Part shown: piece after piece, positions 23,690 through 35,450 of the stretch | How positions within the stretch are numbered: the stretch's first letter is position 1 | How the letters are laid out: each line of letters begins with the position of its first letter | Assembly: GCA_007922225.1 (NCBI GenBank) | Contig: ML679956.1 | Coordinates: 19,408,689-19,472,688, forward strand | Source of the DNA: Emydura subglobosa | Lineage: Eukaryota > Chordata > Testudines > Chelidae | DNA: 64,000 nucleotides | Reading direction: 5' to 3' | Position numbers and translations under genes: made by a program | Notes under the pieces: generated by a model | Told to the model about the DNA's origin: nothing | The model's input: the letters and a program-made list of their open reading frames with translations, nothing else | The model's database searches: none

Positions 23690-24010
23690 GAAAATTTTAC
23701 TTTGTCTATTTTATTGTGTGCCATTAGGGTGGCTTCTCACACATCTCCAGAATACCAGATGTCCTGGTACTTGCAGGAACAGCAACACCTGTTCCTGCCT
23801 GTATAATCTTGCACACATGGTGTGTCCAAGGTCACACTGCATGGGGGATGCCATTTTGAAGAGTGTGTCACCCCAAAGGCATGACTTGCATGGACAAAAT
23901 ACTGGACGAAATCACATCTGGTTTTGTCTCAGTACCAGATGAGGAACAAACCTTAGAAAAGCAGGACTGTCTGGTTTAAAACAGGATGAAAGGCCTGCCC
24001 ACCTGTCAGC
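23690..24010 (+). repeat. Unclassified dispersed repeat, likely source family of the insert
   Basis: Positions 23,865-23,959 are about 97% identical to the complement of the insert at 22,973-23,068. The surrounding sequence continues the same style ('ggtgtgtccaaggtcacac', 'caggactgtctggtttaaaa'). I cannot name the family. Confidence 0.5.
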
Positions 24011-24984
24011 CACCATTTCTGTAGTACTGCCGATTGCAATAGAAAGAAACAAAACAAACTTAAATAATGGATGTGCTGAAGGTATAAAAACTGATTGGTA
24101 AAATGGCCTTTATAAAGGTATCAGAAAGATGCTAGAGAATTTGAGATTGTATTAGAGAATACAGCATAGGGAAATTTGGGAACACAGACAGAATTGTATT
24201 AGCAATAATTACAGCCTATAAGAAACTGCAGTGCTTAATGGAATGTGAAAGTATACTAAACACTTTCCACTTTAAGGAATCTAGATAGTGGATAACAGAG
24301 CTTTGTCTCTTAGGGAATCTGAAAGTGTATTAGACAGTTGTGTGAATAAGGGGACCTGGAAGTATATTACTGAGCTTTGCACTTAACAGAATCTGACAGT
24401 GTTTTAAACTGTTCTGTGTGGAAGGAAGCTTGGCTGAAAGGGATTATTACTACTGAGTTCTTTATAAGGGAAACATCATTTTTCCTGTGCTTGTATAGTG
24501 AGCAACCTAAAAGTTATAGAAGAAGCACATGATGTGGGAACTGGACAGATCAATCAAAAGGATACAGAGCCTTTTACCATTAGCTCAGTAGTTTAAATCC
24601 AGGCTAGGCAGTAGTGATCAAAAATGATTACTGTCCCATAACTGTTTGCAGTGGTGTATTAAGCAGATTTTCTGATTTATGCCTTAAACTCTGAAGCAGC
24701 CAAAAGGATTTTTTGGGCCTTGCCTTTATTGGCTGATCAAGGCCCTGGTTTGACATAACCCTTACAACTGGGCAAATAACTGACTTTCTGGTTTGCTGGC
24801 ACTTGCAGAAAAATAAAAATCAGTTTAGGTCACACCAAATATGAAAATTGTGAGAAGTTTTGGTGAATTACATCTGTTTAAGGTCCTAAAAATGAAAACA
24901 TAATTCAACCCAAAACATTTTCTTTGGGGTATTTTTAAAGGGCTAGATTTACAATATCAGGTAGGGGTGCTGCCACCTTATAAG
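24011..24984. other. No gene; weak degenerate repetition
   Basis: Between about 24,240 and 24,430 the phrase 'gaatctgaaagtgtattaga' recurs four times in diverged form at irregular spacing (near 24,240, 24,280, 24,318 and 24,380), suggesting an old minisatellite. Otherwise nothing was recognised. Confidence 0.35.
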
Positions 24985-25375
24985 CTTTAGTCCAGAAGTT
25001 AGGGTATTCACTTTGAATGTGAGAGATCTGGGTTTAGTTCCTTCTCTGCCTGGTATGGAGAGGAGATTTGAAGTTGGGTTTTCAACATTGCAGGGGAGTA
25101 CCCTGGGCAATGAGATTTTCTGGGATGGGTCTCTTGAAATGTCTTCTGTTGAAGCTGTTCCATTTATTTAAATAAATAATTAGCCATTGCTGGAGGAACT
25201 TGAACTTGGTTCTCCCATGGCCCAGGTGAGTGACCTAACCACCAAACTATAGCATTATTCTCAATCTTTTCCCTCGGCCCAATAGGTATTCACTGTCATT
25301 CATAGTGGCAATTCATAACGACATCCCGGGTGAATGCCCTAGTCATTGGGCTAAAAAATACTCCCCGTGTTGTTT
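24985..25375. mobile_element. tRNA-type palindromic SINE copies
   Basis: The left head reads 'tagtccagaagttagggtattcac' then 'gggtttagttcc'. The right, inverted head reads 'gaacttggttctcc...gtgagtgacctaaccacc' near 25,205-25,245. A second partial copy follows at 25,280-25,360, ending 'gaatgccctagtcattgggct'. Confidence 0.6.
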
Positions 25376-25859
25376 TCTTACTAGCATCTAAGTCCCCTAA
25401 AAACATTGTGTGCGTGCGTGCGTGCGCAAAAACCATTTAATGAATTCATGTGAAATTCATGAATAGTTTCTGATTGACCAAATTGTATTTTTGGCAAATA
25501 TAAACTATTTTTGTCCAAAAACTTTGCTCAACTTAGGACACTGGCTAAATGCCTGGGCCAGACTGTGCCCTTAAGTTGACAAGTGTGCATTGGGTTGTTC
25601 AGAGCTGTGCCATCCCAGGCAATTTTTGGAGACCCTGTGTCATCCCAGGATTTATGTCACTTGAACATTTTTTTCTCTAGTGGGTAAGAAGAAACTGGGC
25701 CTTGGGATGCAAAGTTTTTTTGGACTAATAATTTATTCACTGAAGAAAAGCAGATTTGACTTGACGGAAACTATCTGAGATTGTAACATGAATTCACAGA
25801 ACAATTTCAGTCAAAAAAAGTTATGGATTTGGTTCAGAAGGGGATTTAGGTGCTGGCGG
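25376..25859. other. No gene; short TGCG repeat
   Basis: A (TGCG)n-like run, 'gtgcgtgcgtgcgtgcgc', lies near 25,410-25,427. The rest is unremarkable. Confidence 0.5.
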
Positions 25860-26105
25860 TGTCCCCTTTTGCCCAATAGGCTGATGGATAGGGCACTTAC
25901 CCAAGATGTTGGTTCTCCCACACTGTAAGTAAGCACCCTAACCACTGTGCTATAGGGTATTTTGGGGTAGGGCTCTCTCATGCTCTTTGGACCTGTTCCA
26001 CTTTTTATAAACTACTTAACTTAGCCAGTCAACTGGAACTAGAATCCAGGTCTACTGATTGGTATGTTATTGTTCTTTTCACTAGTCCATACTGCCTCCC
26101 CAAAG
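25860..26105. mobile_element. tRNA-type SINE copies (fragmented)
   Basis: 'gcccaataggctgatggatagggcac' (about 25,872-25,898) is countered by 'taagcaccctaaccactgtgctata' near 25,928-25,953, again two inverted tRNA-like heads. A minus-strand SINE head, 'gaatccaggtctactga...tagtccatactgcctcccc', ends at 26,101. Confidence 0.6.
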
Positions 26106-26144
26106 TGGAGTACCTTCAACAGGAGAGATTGAGCCTACCCCAGG

Positions 26145-26300
26145 TACCATCTTATTGCCCAAAGGTTAGGGCATTCACCTGGAAGGTGGGAGATCGGGTT
26201 TCAAGTCAGTGCCTCACATCAGGCAGAGTGGGGATTTGAATTCAGGTTTCCTACATCCTGAGTGAGTGCTCTGACTGCTGAGTATTGGATAAAAAGTGTC
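26145..26300. mobile_element. tRNA-type palindromic SINE copy
   Basis: The left head reads 'ttgcccaaaggttagggcat' and 'gggtttcaagtc'. The right head reads 'atttgaattcaggtttccta' and 'gagtgctctgactgctgagta'. It has the same architecture as the copies at 21,041, 24,985 and 25,860. Confidence 0.6.
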
Positions 26301-26970
26301 ATTCATGCACCTGAGTGTTGCTTGTTAAAGGAAAGAGACTGAAGACCATGTGAGAACTTGATTCCCTGTTCCCCCGACATCTTGCATGCAGCTTTCTACT
26401 CAAACCATAAAGCAAGCCATGGCTGTAATTCTAATTCACTGCTACTTCAGAACTAGTAATTTCAAGAGTATCCATTGGAGGACACTAGAACACAACAAAT
26501 CAGAGGAAGCAAGTGCACTATGAGTATTTTAAAGATATTTGTGAAGTCCACATGTATATAAATCTGAAAGAACAAAGCGTTTTGTTTATATAACGGTCTG
26601 AGTATCACTAGATATGTCATTGGCTATCTCACCAATCTCATCTCCTGCTCTGCTTTGTTTTGTATCTGGGACTAGTTACGATGTTACTTAATGTATGACT
26701 GCTGGCACAGTCACTTGTTCTAATTTTAGTTGTTACCTTAATGGGTGCAATACTTTCTATTATTATTTCATTATTTATCTATTAAATAGTTAAACTTTTG
26801 TATCTTTTAAGATTATAATGAATCCTTAAGTCTTTTTACCTGCTTGTCTCAACAAATGTTCATAGATGACCAAACACTAGCAACATAATCAGAGTTTATT
26901 TAGTTCATCTTGATGGTATTATACTAAGTCAAATAAGTTTTTGTCATGGTAATAACATTTAGTTATGTAG
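26301..26970. other. No gene recognised
   Basis: AT-rich, no coding or repeat signal recognised. Confidence 0.45.
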
Positions 26971-27745
26971 GAATTGGATCCAGTCCTTAAAACTCTCATC
27001 TGTCCTCTAGATGATGGCAATCTCCTCCATTTTCGTCTCCCTGACATTCACACTGTTGCTATCCAGTCCATTCAAAATGCAGCTGCTAAAATAATCTTCC
27101 TCCCTTGTCTTTTCTGCATATATTTCTGGGTCCCCCACATTTTCCCTTCATGGCCCCTCCTTTTCTCTACCTCATCAAATTCAAGCTTTTTGTCCATATA
27201 CAACTCTGCCCATCTCTGTTGACCAACTCTTGTATCTTACCACACCAGTGATGGCAGCCTCAAAGGCCTGTTCATCCATTTATCTCACAATCATCTTTGC
27301 ACTATCATGCCACCCTTGCATTTGGAATTTCTTTCTTGAACTGGTCCATAAAGCCATTTAATGTCTAATTACTGCTCAGGATCCACTCTGACTGAATCTT
27401 ACAGGAAATTGTCTCCTGATAGACACTAGGTAAAGGTCTAGTGGGGGACTGCTGATATTTATATAGTTATGGGAAGGGGGTAATTAAATATTTTGGACCA
27501 TCAGGTTCTATGTATGGCTAGCCTATGTAACTGCATGATCCTAGATCATTGTTACTCTCTTTCTGACCTCTTCTATTTGTTGAACTTATTGTATCCCTGT
27601 GTTAAGATAGATTGCACTTTCTTTGGTGAAGGAACCATGTCTAATTTGTTTGTACAATGTCTAGTATAATTGGGCCCCAGTTCCTAGACACTATTATGGG
27701 ACTCCAGACACTATTATGATGCAAATAGATTAATAATAATGTTAT
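26971..27745 (+). mobile_element. L2-like LINE 3' end
   Basis: The frame at 26,974-27,222 contains LLHFRLPD and IQSIQNAAAKII, matching the L2 RT C-terminal region (usual form ...LP...L..LQ.VQNAAARL). Pyrimidine-rich coding-like sequence continues to about 27,435. The 3' tail 'accatgtctaatttgtttgtacaatgtctagtataattgggcccc' (27,638-27,683) and a terminal TAATAATAA near 27,730 fit L2-type ends. The 5' part is truncated and frameshifts are present. Confidence 0.65.
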
Positions 27746-28170
27746 TTAGACAGTTCTATATTTCATGAAACTGTACATAAAATATTTATCCTACTATTAG
27801 TGATAATGTAATAAATAGCCTTTCAAAAGGGTCCTTTTGGTTTAGTATGTTCCACAAAGATTTCAATTATATCATTCTCATTGCATCTTTGCCTCAAAAC
27901 ATGCTTCAAATGCATGGTTACAGTGAGTGCGTTTGCTTTTATTTTATTTTTTTGTTTAATAAAAGGTTTAAATGCAACAATTAATCATTCAGATGTAAAA
28001 GTGCAACACATGAAATGATATAAAACTGTGATTAATATTAAAAATCCTTAAGAATACTAAAATCCTTCTAATCTGGCATTGGAAATAAGTGCATACAGCC
28101 ATCCTGTTTATAATAATACCTGTGAATAGTTCATTTTCAGTAGTTATTAAAGGTTTCAGTTTTGGAGACT
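27746..28170. other. No gene recognised
   Basis: AT-rich flank upstream of the CR1 insertion. Confidence 0.45.
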
Positions 28171-28558
28171 AACTGAGACTAACAGAGGATGTGGAGAAAG
28201 CTGTCTGTCTTGCCTCTGTCTTCACAGACAAGATCAGCTCCCTGACTGCTTCACTGGGTGGCATAGAATGGGAAGGAGGCGAACATCCTGCAGTGCTGAA
28301 GGAACAGGTCCAGGACTATTTAGAAGGATTGAACATACACAAGTCCATGGGGCCGGATGCAATGCACCCGAGGAGGCTGAGGGAGTTGGCTGAGGTGATT
28401 TCAGAGCCATTGGCTATTATCTTTGAAAGCTCGTGGCAACAGGGGGAGGACTGAGGACTGGAAAAAAGCAAATATAGTGCCCATCTTCAAAAAAAGGGAG
28501 GAAAGAGGATCCAGGGAACTACAGACCAGTCAGCCTCACTTCAATCCCTGGAAAAATC

Positions 28559-29212
28559 ATGGAGCAGGTCCTTAAGGAATCCATTTTAAGGCACTTGGAA
28601 GAGAGGAAGGTGATCAGGAACAGTCAACATGGATTCACCAAGGGAAAGTCATGCCTGACCAACCTGATTGCTTTCTATGAAGAGGTGACTGGCTCTGTGG
28701 ATGTGGGGAAATCGGTGGACGTGATATGCCTTGATTTTAGCAAATTTTTTGAGACGGTCTCTCACAGTATTCTTATCAGCAAGTTAAAGAAGTATGGGTT
28801 GGATGAATTGACTATAAAATGGATAGAGAACTGGCTAGAGCATAGGGCTCAACCAGTAGTGATCAATGGCTCCATGTCTAGCTGGCAACCGGTCACAAGC
28901 GGAGTTCCCAAGGGGTCAGTCCTGGGGCCGGTTTTGTTCAACATCTTTATTGATGATCTGGAGGATGGGGTAGATTGCACCCTCAGCAAGTTTGCAGATG
29001 ACACTAAGATGGGGGGAGTGGTAGATACCCTGCAAGGTAGGGATAGGATACAGAAGGACCGAAACAAACTGGAGGATTGGGCCAAAGGAAATATGAGGTT
29101 CAACAAAGAAAAGTGCAGAGTCTTCCACTTAGGAAGGAAGAATCCCATGCACAGCTATAGACTGGGGACCGACGAGCTAGGCAGCAGTCTGCAGAAAAGG
29201 ACCTGGGAGTAA
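28559..29212 (+). pseudogene. CR1 reverse transcriptase core
   Basis: A 217-codon open stretch carrying the RT palm. Motif A is [10 protein letters not shown] (residues 58-67), where CR1 normally has LDFSKAFDTV, so the second aspartate is Glu here. [10 protein letters not shown] is at 115-124, and motif C is FADDT at 145-149. The first Asp of motif A and both Asp of FADD are kept. A stop at 29,210-29,212 separates this from the thumb region that continues in the next frame. Confidence 0.88.
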
Positions 29213-29214
29213 CA

Positions 29215-29790
29215 GTGGATAAAAAGCTGGATATGAGTCAGCAGTGTGCCCTGGTTGTCAAGAAGGCTAATAGCATATTGGGCTGCATTAGGAGGAGCAT
29301 TGCCAGCAGGTCACGGGAAGTGATTATTCCCCTCTATTCGGCATTGGTAAGGCCGCATTTAGAATATTGTGTCCAGTTTTGGGCCCCCTACTACAAAAAG
29401 GATGTGGACAAGTTGGAGAGAGTACAGCGGAGGGCAACAAAAATGATTAGGGGGCTATAGCACAGGACTTATGAGCAGAGGCTAAGGAAAGTGGGCTTAT
29501 TTAGTCTGCAAAAGAGAAGAATGAGGGGGGATTTGATAACAGCCTTTAACTACCTGAAAGGGGGTTCCAGGGAGGATGGGGCTAGGCTGTTCTCGGTGGT
29601 GGCAGATGACAAAACAAGGAGCAACTGTCTCAAGTTGCAGTTGGGGAGGTCTAGGTTGGACATTAGGAAAAAAATTTTCAGTAGGAGGGTGGTGAAGCAC
29701 CAGAATGGGTTACCTAGGGAGGTGGTGGAATCTCCATCTTTGGAGGTGTTTAAGCTGAGGCTTGACAAAGTCTTGGCTGGGAAGATATAG
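29215..29790 (+). pseudogene. CR1 ORF2 C-terminal region
   Basis: Two open stretches (81 and 99 codons) continue the CR1 protein after the [35 protein letters not shown] and [15 protein letters not shown]. After an in-frame stop at 29,458 they continue with [17 protein letters not shown] and [16 protein letters not shown], ending LDKVLAGKI. This order matches CR1 ORF2 C-termini in birds and reptiles. Confidence 0.88.
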
Positions 29791-29885
29791 CTGAGGTTAG
29801 CCCTGCTTTGAGCATGGGGTTGGACTAGATGACCTCCTGAGGTCCCTTCCAACTCTAATCTTCTATGATTCTGTGATTCTATTTT

Positions 29886-30303
29886 AAGTTGTTAGAGATT
29901 ATCTAATATTGGCAAACTGCGGCAGCTTCCAGAAACCTTTAACATCCAGTACAGTAACTCCAGTTTTGGTCATCTGCATGTCACCAAGTACAATGGGTTC
30001 TATGTGCTTTGTAGATCACAGATAGAACTAAATTCTGCCTTTATATTAATGTAAATTGCTAGTGAATCCAACTTAAACAGCCTGAAGATAAATGGTACCT
30101 GTCTCAAACCTGCTGACACTAACTCTGAAAATTAGGACCTAATATGGCCAAATAATTTACTTAAAATAAAAAGATATTTGATTCTGAAGTAAGTCAGGTA
30201 CATTCTTCTGTATTTTTATCCAGTGTCAGCATTGATTGAATCTGAATTCCCTTTCCTTTCCAGATATTTTTCTAGATTTGGGTTCCTTTTTTGTTTCTCT
30301 TAG
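29886..30303. other. Flank with candidate intron 3' end
   Basis: The last 40 bases are pyrimidine-rich ('ttccttttttgtttctcttag') and end in AG at 30,302-30,303, a strong splice-acceptor look. A MITE-like piece, 'aactaaattctgcctttata', lies near 30,027. Confidence 0.5.
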
Positions 30304-30398
30304 TTACACAACAGAAGTTCAGCGGTACAATCATTGCATGGAAAAACACTTAAGTGAAACTAATATGAAGAGGCATGTTGTCATTTGTAAAAGATCAG
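30304..30398 (+). CDS. Candidate internal exon of an unidentified host gene
   Basis: A 95-bp stretch lies between a pyrimidine-tract/AG acceptor and the donor gtatgtaag at 30,399. Only one forward frame is considered likely. With one base completing a previous codon it is open across 31 codons and leaves one base for the next. The peptide begins YTTEVQRYNHCMEK and ends MKRHVVICKRS. It contains spaced Cys/His residues (C12, H16, H25, C30, roughly) that could belong to a zinc-binding fold split between exons. I do not recognise the protein. Chance splice-site look-alikes are possible, and no neighbouring exon was found in the window. If real, most of the window is intronic. Confidence 0.4.
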
Positions 30399-32779
30399 GT
30401 ATGTAAGTAGAGCCAAATTCAATTTAGTTACAGGCCAGTAAATTGGAGGCTAATTGATAGGAGTCTGCTTATATTGTATAGCAGGTTCATTTTACTGGAA
30501 CTATAATGGACTGCAACAACTAGAGCATATTACAAAGTACATTTTGAAAGTTGGATTCTTGTGAACATGAGAATTGATTGATGTAGGATTCTGCAAGCTG
30601 TGAATAATTGTTTGAATGGAAGAAAAGGAATTTACCCATACTCCACTTCTGTTCCTCTATGAAATTTGCTACTTTGTTGCATGAGGAGAAAGGAAAAGAT
30701 TGTCCTTACTGCATGGGAATAACCTGCATAGTCAACTTGTAACTGGGCTGACATCTTTCCATTGTGGGTTGGGGTTTGCTTACACATAGAACACACAGGG
30801 ATTTGCCCCAGCAGAACCACTCATATCTGCTCTACAAGTAGTCTCTTAATGAATTGGCTTCTGGCTTCTGTCACAGATTGCACAGTTTCTGCAGGAGCTT
30901 TGCTGATGAGGACTACTGTGTTACCTAGTGGACCTTAAGCCACTCATAAAAGGGAAATTCCACAGTGCAGGGGAGAAAGGTAGGGAAATTAATTCTGACT
31001 GGGTAAATCAGGTAATACTACTGAATGTTCTGTGGAGTTGGTGGTGGGATGATGTTTCCTTCATGACTGTGTTCCTGTTACCTCCAGTCTGCATGTGACC
31101 TGTTCCTTCTCCTGGCATTGATCCCAGACTCCAACAAATCTCTGTGCGGGGGAAGGTGAATGAAGCTCTGAAGGCAGCACTTCCCCCTTTTGTGCTGGAT
31201 ACACTAGATCTTCATAGCCTCCAGTCCTAGAAGTAGAGGTCAGAATCTGGCATAGAGTGGCCATCAATAATACCAAGGCACAGTAACTCATTTAAAATGT
31301 TACCATATTTCCTCTAGAAGTGTGGAAAATATTGTGCACATAAAACAAAAGCAGCAAAACTTGCTCTGTTGCTAGTTCTGCATATGCCAGAAAAAAATCC
31401 ACTTTCCGCAAGGACACTTCTCTCACTTTGACTCCAACTGAAAAACCATTTTCAATAATTGTTTTGGTTCACTTGTCAGAAGCAAAAGTTGTATATCTAA
31501 TCAGGGAGATGAAAATCAAAGTTTAAATGCAAGTTGCACAATGAAAGCAAATATGAACTTTTGAAATAACCATCAATAGAACAGATTGACTTCAATTAAA
31601 CTGTGTTTTCGATAAAGGTGATCTGAGGGGAAAGTGGGCTAGTGCCCTTCTTTTATTTCTTTATAATGTAAGAAGAAGCATAAAAGATTAGGTTTTGTTG
31701 TTGGTTTAGGAAAAAAAAATACAATCAGGTCTGGTATGCCCTGAAACTCCTACAGATAACCAGTGCAATTATGACATCACAACACATTGAAAACATAGCA
31801 ATTTTAGAGCCGATGGGATTTTTTACTCAAACAGTTAAAACCTTTATTCGTTAACATCTATTTAATTCCAATGCATGAAAAATACTTGGTAGAGAAGCAT
31901 TTGTGGTAAAGAGTCCACATTCTCACCCCTTCATTCATGGGGTAGAGAGTTCACAATGCACATTTGAGACCTGACTTTCCTAACATCTATAACGTTTAAA
32001 AAAACAAGCAGGAAAAAGACTTTACTTTATAAGTCTCAAAGAAGCAACAACAAAAGACATGAATTATTTCCCTCTGGCAGTCCATCTTTAAGCTTCTTTT
32101 TTTAACATTCTGAAGCCTTCACTTTCACTTACCTTGGCTGTCTGCCAGTTTGAGTTTAAGCTCAATAAGATTAATCTTTTTATTCATAGTGACTACAGCA
32201 GTACCTGGTAACACTACTGAAGTTAGGGGTCCATCAATATTTCCATTATCAGCTCCTGTTCAGAAGCGTGTTTTAAATTCATCCATAAAAACTTGCTCAC
32301 TCTGAAATTTGCCATGCTGATGCAAGACCTTAGCTCTGGGACTATTAAATTACATAGCTGCACTAAGATAGGAGCTAGGGACTGACTTAATTCCCCAAAA
32401 GCAAGGTAATTCAGAGTTAAGGCTAAACTCACATCTTTATGCTGAAGAGGTTTTCAAACAGGGGGAACAACAGGGAAAGTTAAGGACAAATTTTCAGCCT
32501 TAACTCTGAATTTCTTGACTTATGAGTCAAACCATTTAAACACAATTTTTTGTGATTCAGTATACTAGAAATCCAGTTTGACAGAACCATCAGATAAGAT
32601 CACATCAACTCAGTGATATTAAAAGCTGAGAGCATAATATTTTGGCAACTGTTATTTCTAGATAGTGAGAGCGAGATTAGTTCTCTTCTCATTTTTACCT
32701 TTACTTTTTTTTAGATGGCATAGTGATACGTAGTGGTCAGTTGGCATAGATCATCTTTGAAAAGTTTAAAAATGACTTC
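30399..32779. other. No gene recognised
   Basis: After the donor-like gtatgtaag there is 2.4 kb of AT-rich sequence without a recognised repeat or second exon. Short open frames on the minus strand (30,632-30,820, 31,061-31,291, 32,223-32,432) have no domain. Confidence 0.45.
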
Positions 32780-33512
32780 TTTCAGTTAACCTTTTCCTCA
32801 GAGACCCTCATTGTCACCTACTGCACATAAGTTATGCTGCTGTGCGGATTAGCTCTTTCTAGGTGCTGTGCTCTCCTCTGGTGGTCTCTCCACCTATCCA
32901 TCGTCTTCTCTCAACCTACAGCCCATCTCACTCCAGGAGCTGCAGCTTCCTGTTTGTGACTTGACCGGTCGCTAGCCACTATGATCCTGCCTTTCTGGGG
33001 TATCGAAGTCTTCCATGGCAAACTGTCCCAGGCATTTTGCTCTCCACTGTCTCATCCGTGCCACTTCCCCAGTGGCTGGTAGGGAAACCTGAGCTCATCT
33101 TCTACTCTGGGTTCCAGTTCAGTGGCCTTCTCGTCAGCAGTCAAAGTCTGCTCTATCCCAAACCTCACTGCTCTTCCCCTGAGCTTTTCCTACCTTTCTG
33201 TCTCTCTTCCCTCTCTGGGTTTGTCTGTACAAAACTTCCTCCTCACTGGGAGTAACAATAGGCTACCTATCTCGATAGCCCCAAACACTACAGCAAACTA
33301 CCTCTCTGTAGTCCCTCTCTGCTCTCAGCTCCTGGGCTTTATACAGGCCCCTCCTCTTCCTGTCCCTCTGAGCCTCATGTCTAATAGCCTGCTCCCTGGC
33401 TCTCTTCCAGGTGCAGTCTGGGAAGTTAATTGGCCCAGGTAGCCACCTTAAATCCTTCAAGCCTTGGGGTGAACACCTCATCATAGGCTCCATGACACAT
33501 CATGATTTCACC
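32780..33512 (-). mobile_element. LTR-like or retroelement 5' region
   Basis: On the minus strand the order is 'ggtgttcaccccaagg', then a TATA-like 'gtataaagccc' near 33,345, then purine-rich sequence down to about 32,780. Its composition (CT-rich on the plus strand, moderately GC-rich, sharply different from the AT-rich flanks) and the TATA context suggest an LTR. The ends were not defined and the long open frames have no domain. Confidence 0.4.
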
Positions 33513-34082
33513 ATAAACATGAGACCGAGAGAGAAAAGAAACATTATAGAATTAAGTTAAAAATATTTGACATAATCATTCTAATCACCAGCATTGGTGG
33601 GTCAAATTTCTGTATGGTGCTCTGTTGATTCAAACAACATTAGTTAGTTCACCAGTTAATTTCCCAGGATGAGCAGTTGCTTAGTTGTGGCAAACATGTA
33701 AAATATTCACTGTTAGTCTCTCTTCAGGTACGGCACATCCCTCTGATCTTGCTAATCTAAATAAATCATTCTCAAATAGCAATAGGGTATGAGAGTTCCA
33801 CTCTCACCCCAAACACACATGCATTGTTGCAAACAATATGTATCCATTAAATGTCACCAAGATAAATTGTGAGATCTGAAAGAGGCATTTCCTGGATCTG
33901 CAAAAGTATGGTGGTGGGAGCGGAGGTCCAAGAGACAATGAAATGTTCACAGCATGTTATGTGAAGCATGAGGGCCAGGTCTTCAGCTAGTGTTAACAGC
34001 TACAGCTACATTAGGCTCTAAGTGACTGGAACAGAAATTGCCATGATTGCAGAGATGGTCTAGAAATGAGTGAGTAGATGGG
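33513..34082. other. No gene recognised
   Basis: Short AT-rich stretch between two LTR-like repeats. Confidence 0.45.
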
Positions 34083-35084
34083 TGTGACCCGTCCATGCCT
34101 AGGGTAGCTACCTGAAAATGCCGGTTATCAAGAAGCTAAAATAAAAATAATAAAAATATTATCAAGAAGCTAAAATAAAAATACACATAGTCCCCTTTAC
34201 TGCATTTCAGTTTCTGGCTCCCAATCAGCCACTAGGTCCAGTAAAGAGATAAGTTATTTAAAACTCTATGCTCTTTACCACAAAGGTTTCTCCTGACCCC
34301 AAAGGGTCAGCCACAGTACCAGATCAATGTAAGTTTGGATCTTACCCAAAATACCATGCTACCAGCCAATCCTTTAGTAAATAAAACTAAAGGTTTATTA
34401 TAAAAAGAAATAAACAAACTATAAGAGAAATGTTAAAGGATTAAAGCAATCACATACATACAAATGATTTGAAAGTCCATATATATCAGGTTTCTAGTAG
34501 AATTGTGGAGTTTGCAGGCTTGTATAGTCCCTCTGGTGTACATCCAGTACCTGGATGGGTCTCAGTCCTTTGTTTCACAGCTCAAGTTCAGTTCAGTTGT
34601 AGATAAGTAGATCCAGAGATAGGTGAACACTGGTGACTGAAGATCAAATGGATGTGGTGCAGCTGCCTTTTATGTCCTTTGGCCTTTGCCATGCTGCTTG
34701 TGGAAATTTACAGGAATAAGATGGAGTCCAGGGTCACATGAGTAAGTCCTGGTGACTCATCAGGTATATCCCTGGCTTCTCCCCCTGGACCCATTGTACT
34801 TGTTAATTTCTTTAATGGACCATTAAGCAGGCTAGTGCTGCAGCCATCCTGTCTGGGGTGTCGCCCAGAAACACAGCACAATATGAAATACAGATATATC
34901 AATCATATCCATAACTTCCATTACACACACAACACATGAACATAAACATTATCGTCTTACTTAGCACATTATAGCCTTTCTAACCGTACCGGACATGGCA
35001 TATCTCACATGAATTATGATTCTGATGTATTGATGTTAAAAAATATAATAAATCCCTTCCCCTCCCTCCCTCCCAATCCAGCCA
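34083..35084 (-). mobile_element. LTR-like repeat, copy 2 (inverted)
   Basis: The reverse complement of 17,239-18,269 over nearly its full length. The TATA-like and AATAAA signals (complements near 34,670 and 34,395) are kept. Differences include loss of about 90 bp near 34,125-34,175 and a local duplication of 'tatcaagaagctaaaataaa' (34,126 and 34,160). The start 'tgtgaccc' here is the complement of the other copy's '...gggttaca'. No target duplication was found. Probably a solo LTR of the same family. Confidence 0.6.
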
Positions 35085-35224
35085 GCATCACAATGGGCAA
35101 AGACCTTTAGAAGGTGGTTCTACTCTGAAAAGTGATTATGTAAGAATGGCACCTTTTTATTCAACAGGTTCTTTGGGACTTATTCTGATCTCACTAGTGT
35201 CTTATACCATTATGACTCCATTGA

Positions 35225-35450
35225 CTGGAATGGGAACCTGGCTTGATTCCCTGCTCTGCCATAGACTTCCTGTGTGACCTTGGGTAAGTCTCTTAGCCTT
35301 GGGTAAGTCTCTTAGACTTTCTGTGTTCAGTCTCTAAAGTTGGGATAATAGTTTTTTCCTACAGCTCAGGTATTGTGAGGATAAATACATTGATTGCGAG
35401 GTGCTCAGATGTTACAGTAATAAGGGCCACAGAAATACCTGAGATGGAAT
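35225..35450 (+). mobile_element. MIR-like SINE
   Basis: 'ttgattccctgctctgcc' (B-box-like) is followed by 'tgtgtgaccttgggtaagtc', the MIR/CORE signature, and 'aaagttgggataata'. The phrase 'ccttgggtaagtctcttag' occurs twice in tandem (35,278 and 35,297), a local duplication inside the core. The tail 'gtgctcagatgttacagtaata' ends the element. Confidence 0.7.

Larger units (their letters stand above)
28171..29885 (+). mobile_element. 5'-truncated CR1 LINE with most of RT readable
   Basis: It starts inside ORF2 before the RT and runs to the canonical 3' end 'ctatgattctgtgattct' (29,863-29,880). Open pieces are 28,191-28,454 ([25 protein letters not shown]), 28,559-29,212, 29,215-29,460 and 29,491-29,790. 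The 3' UTR 'ggactagatgacctcctgagg' precedes the tail. 5' truncation is typical of target-primed CR1 insertion. It is much better preserved than the CR1 at 8,217, so probably younger. Confidence 0.92.
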
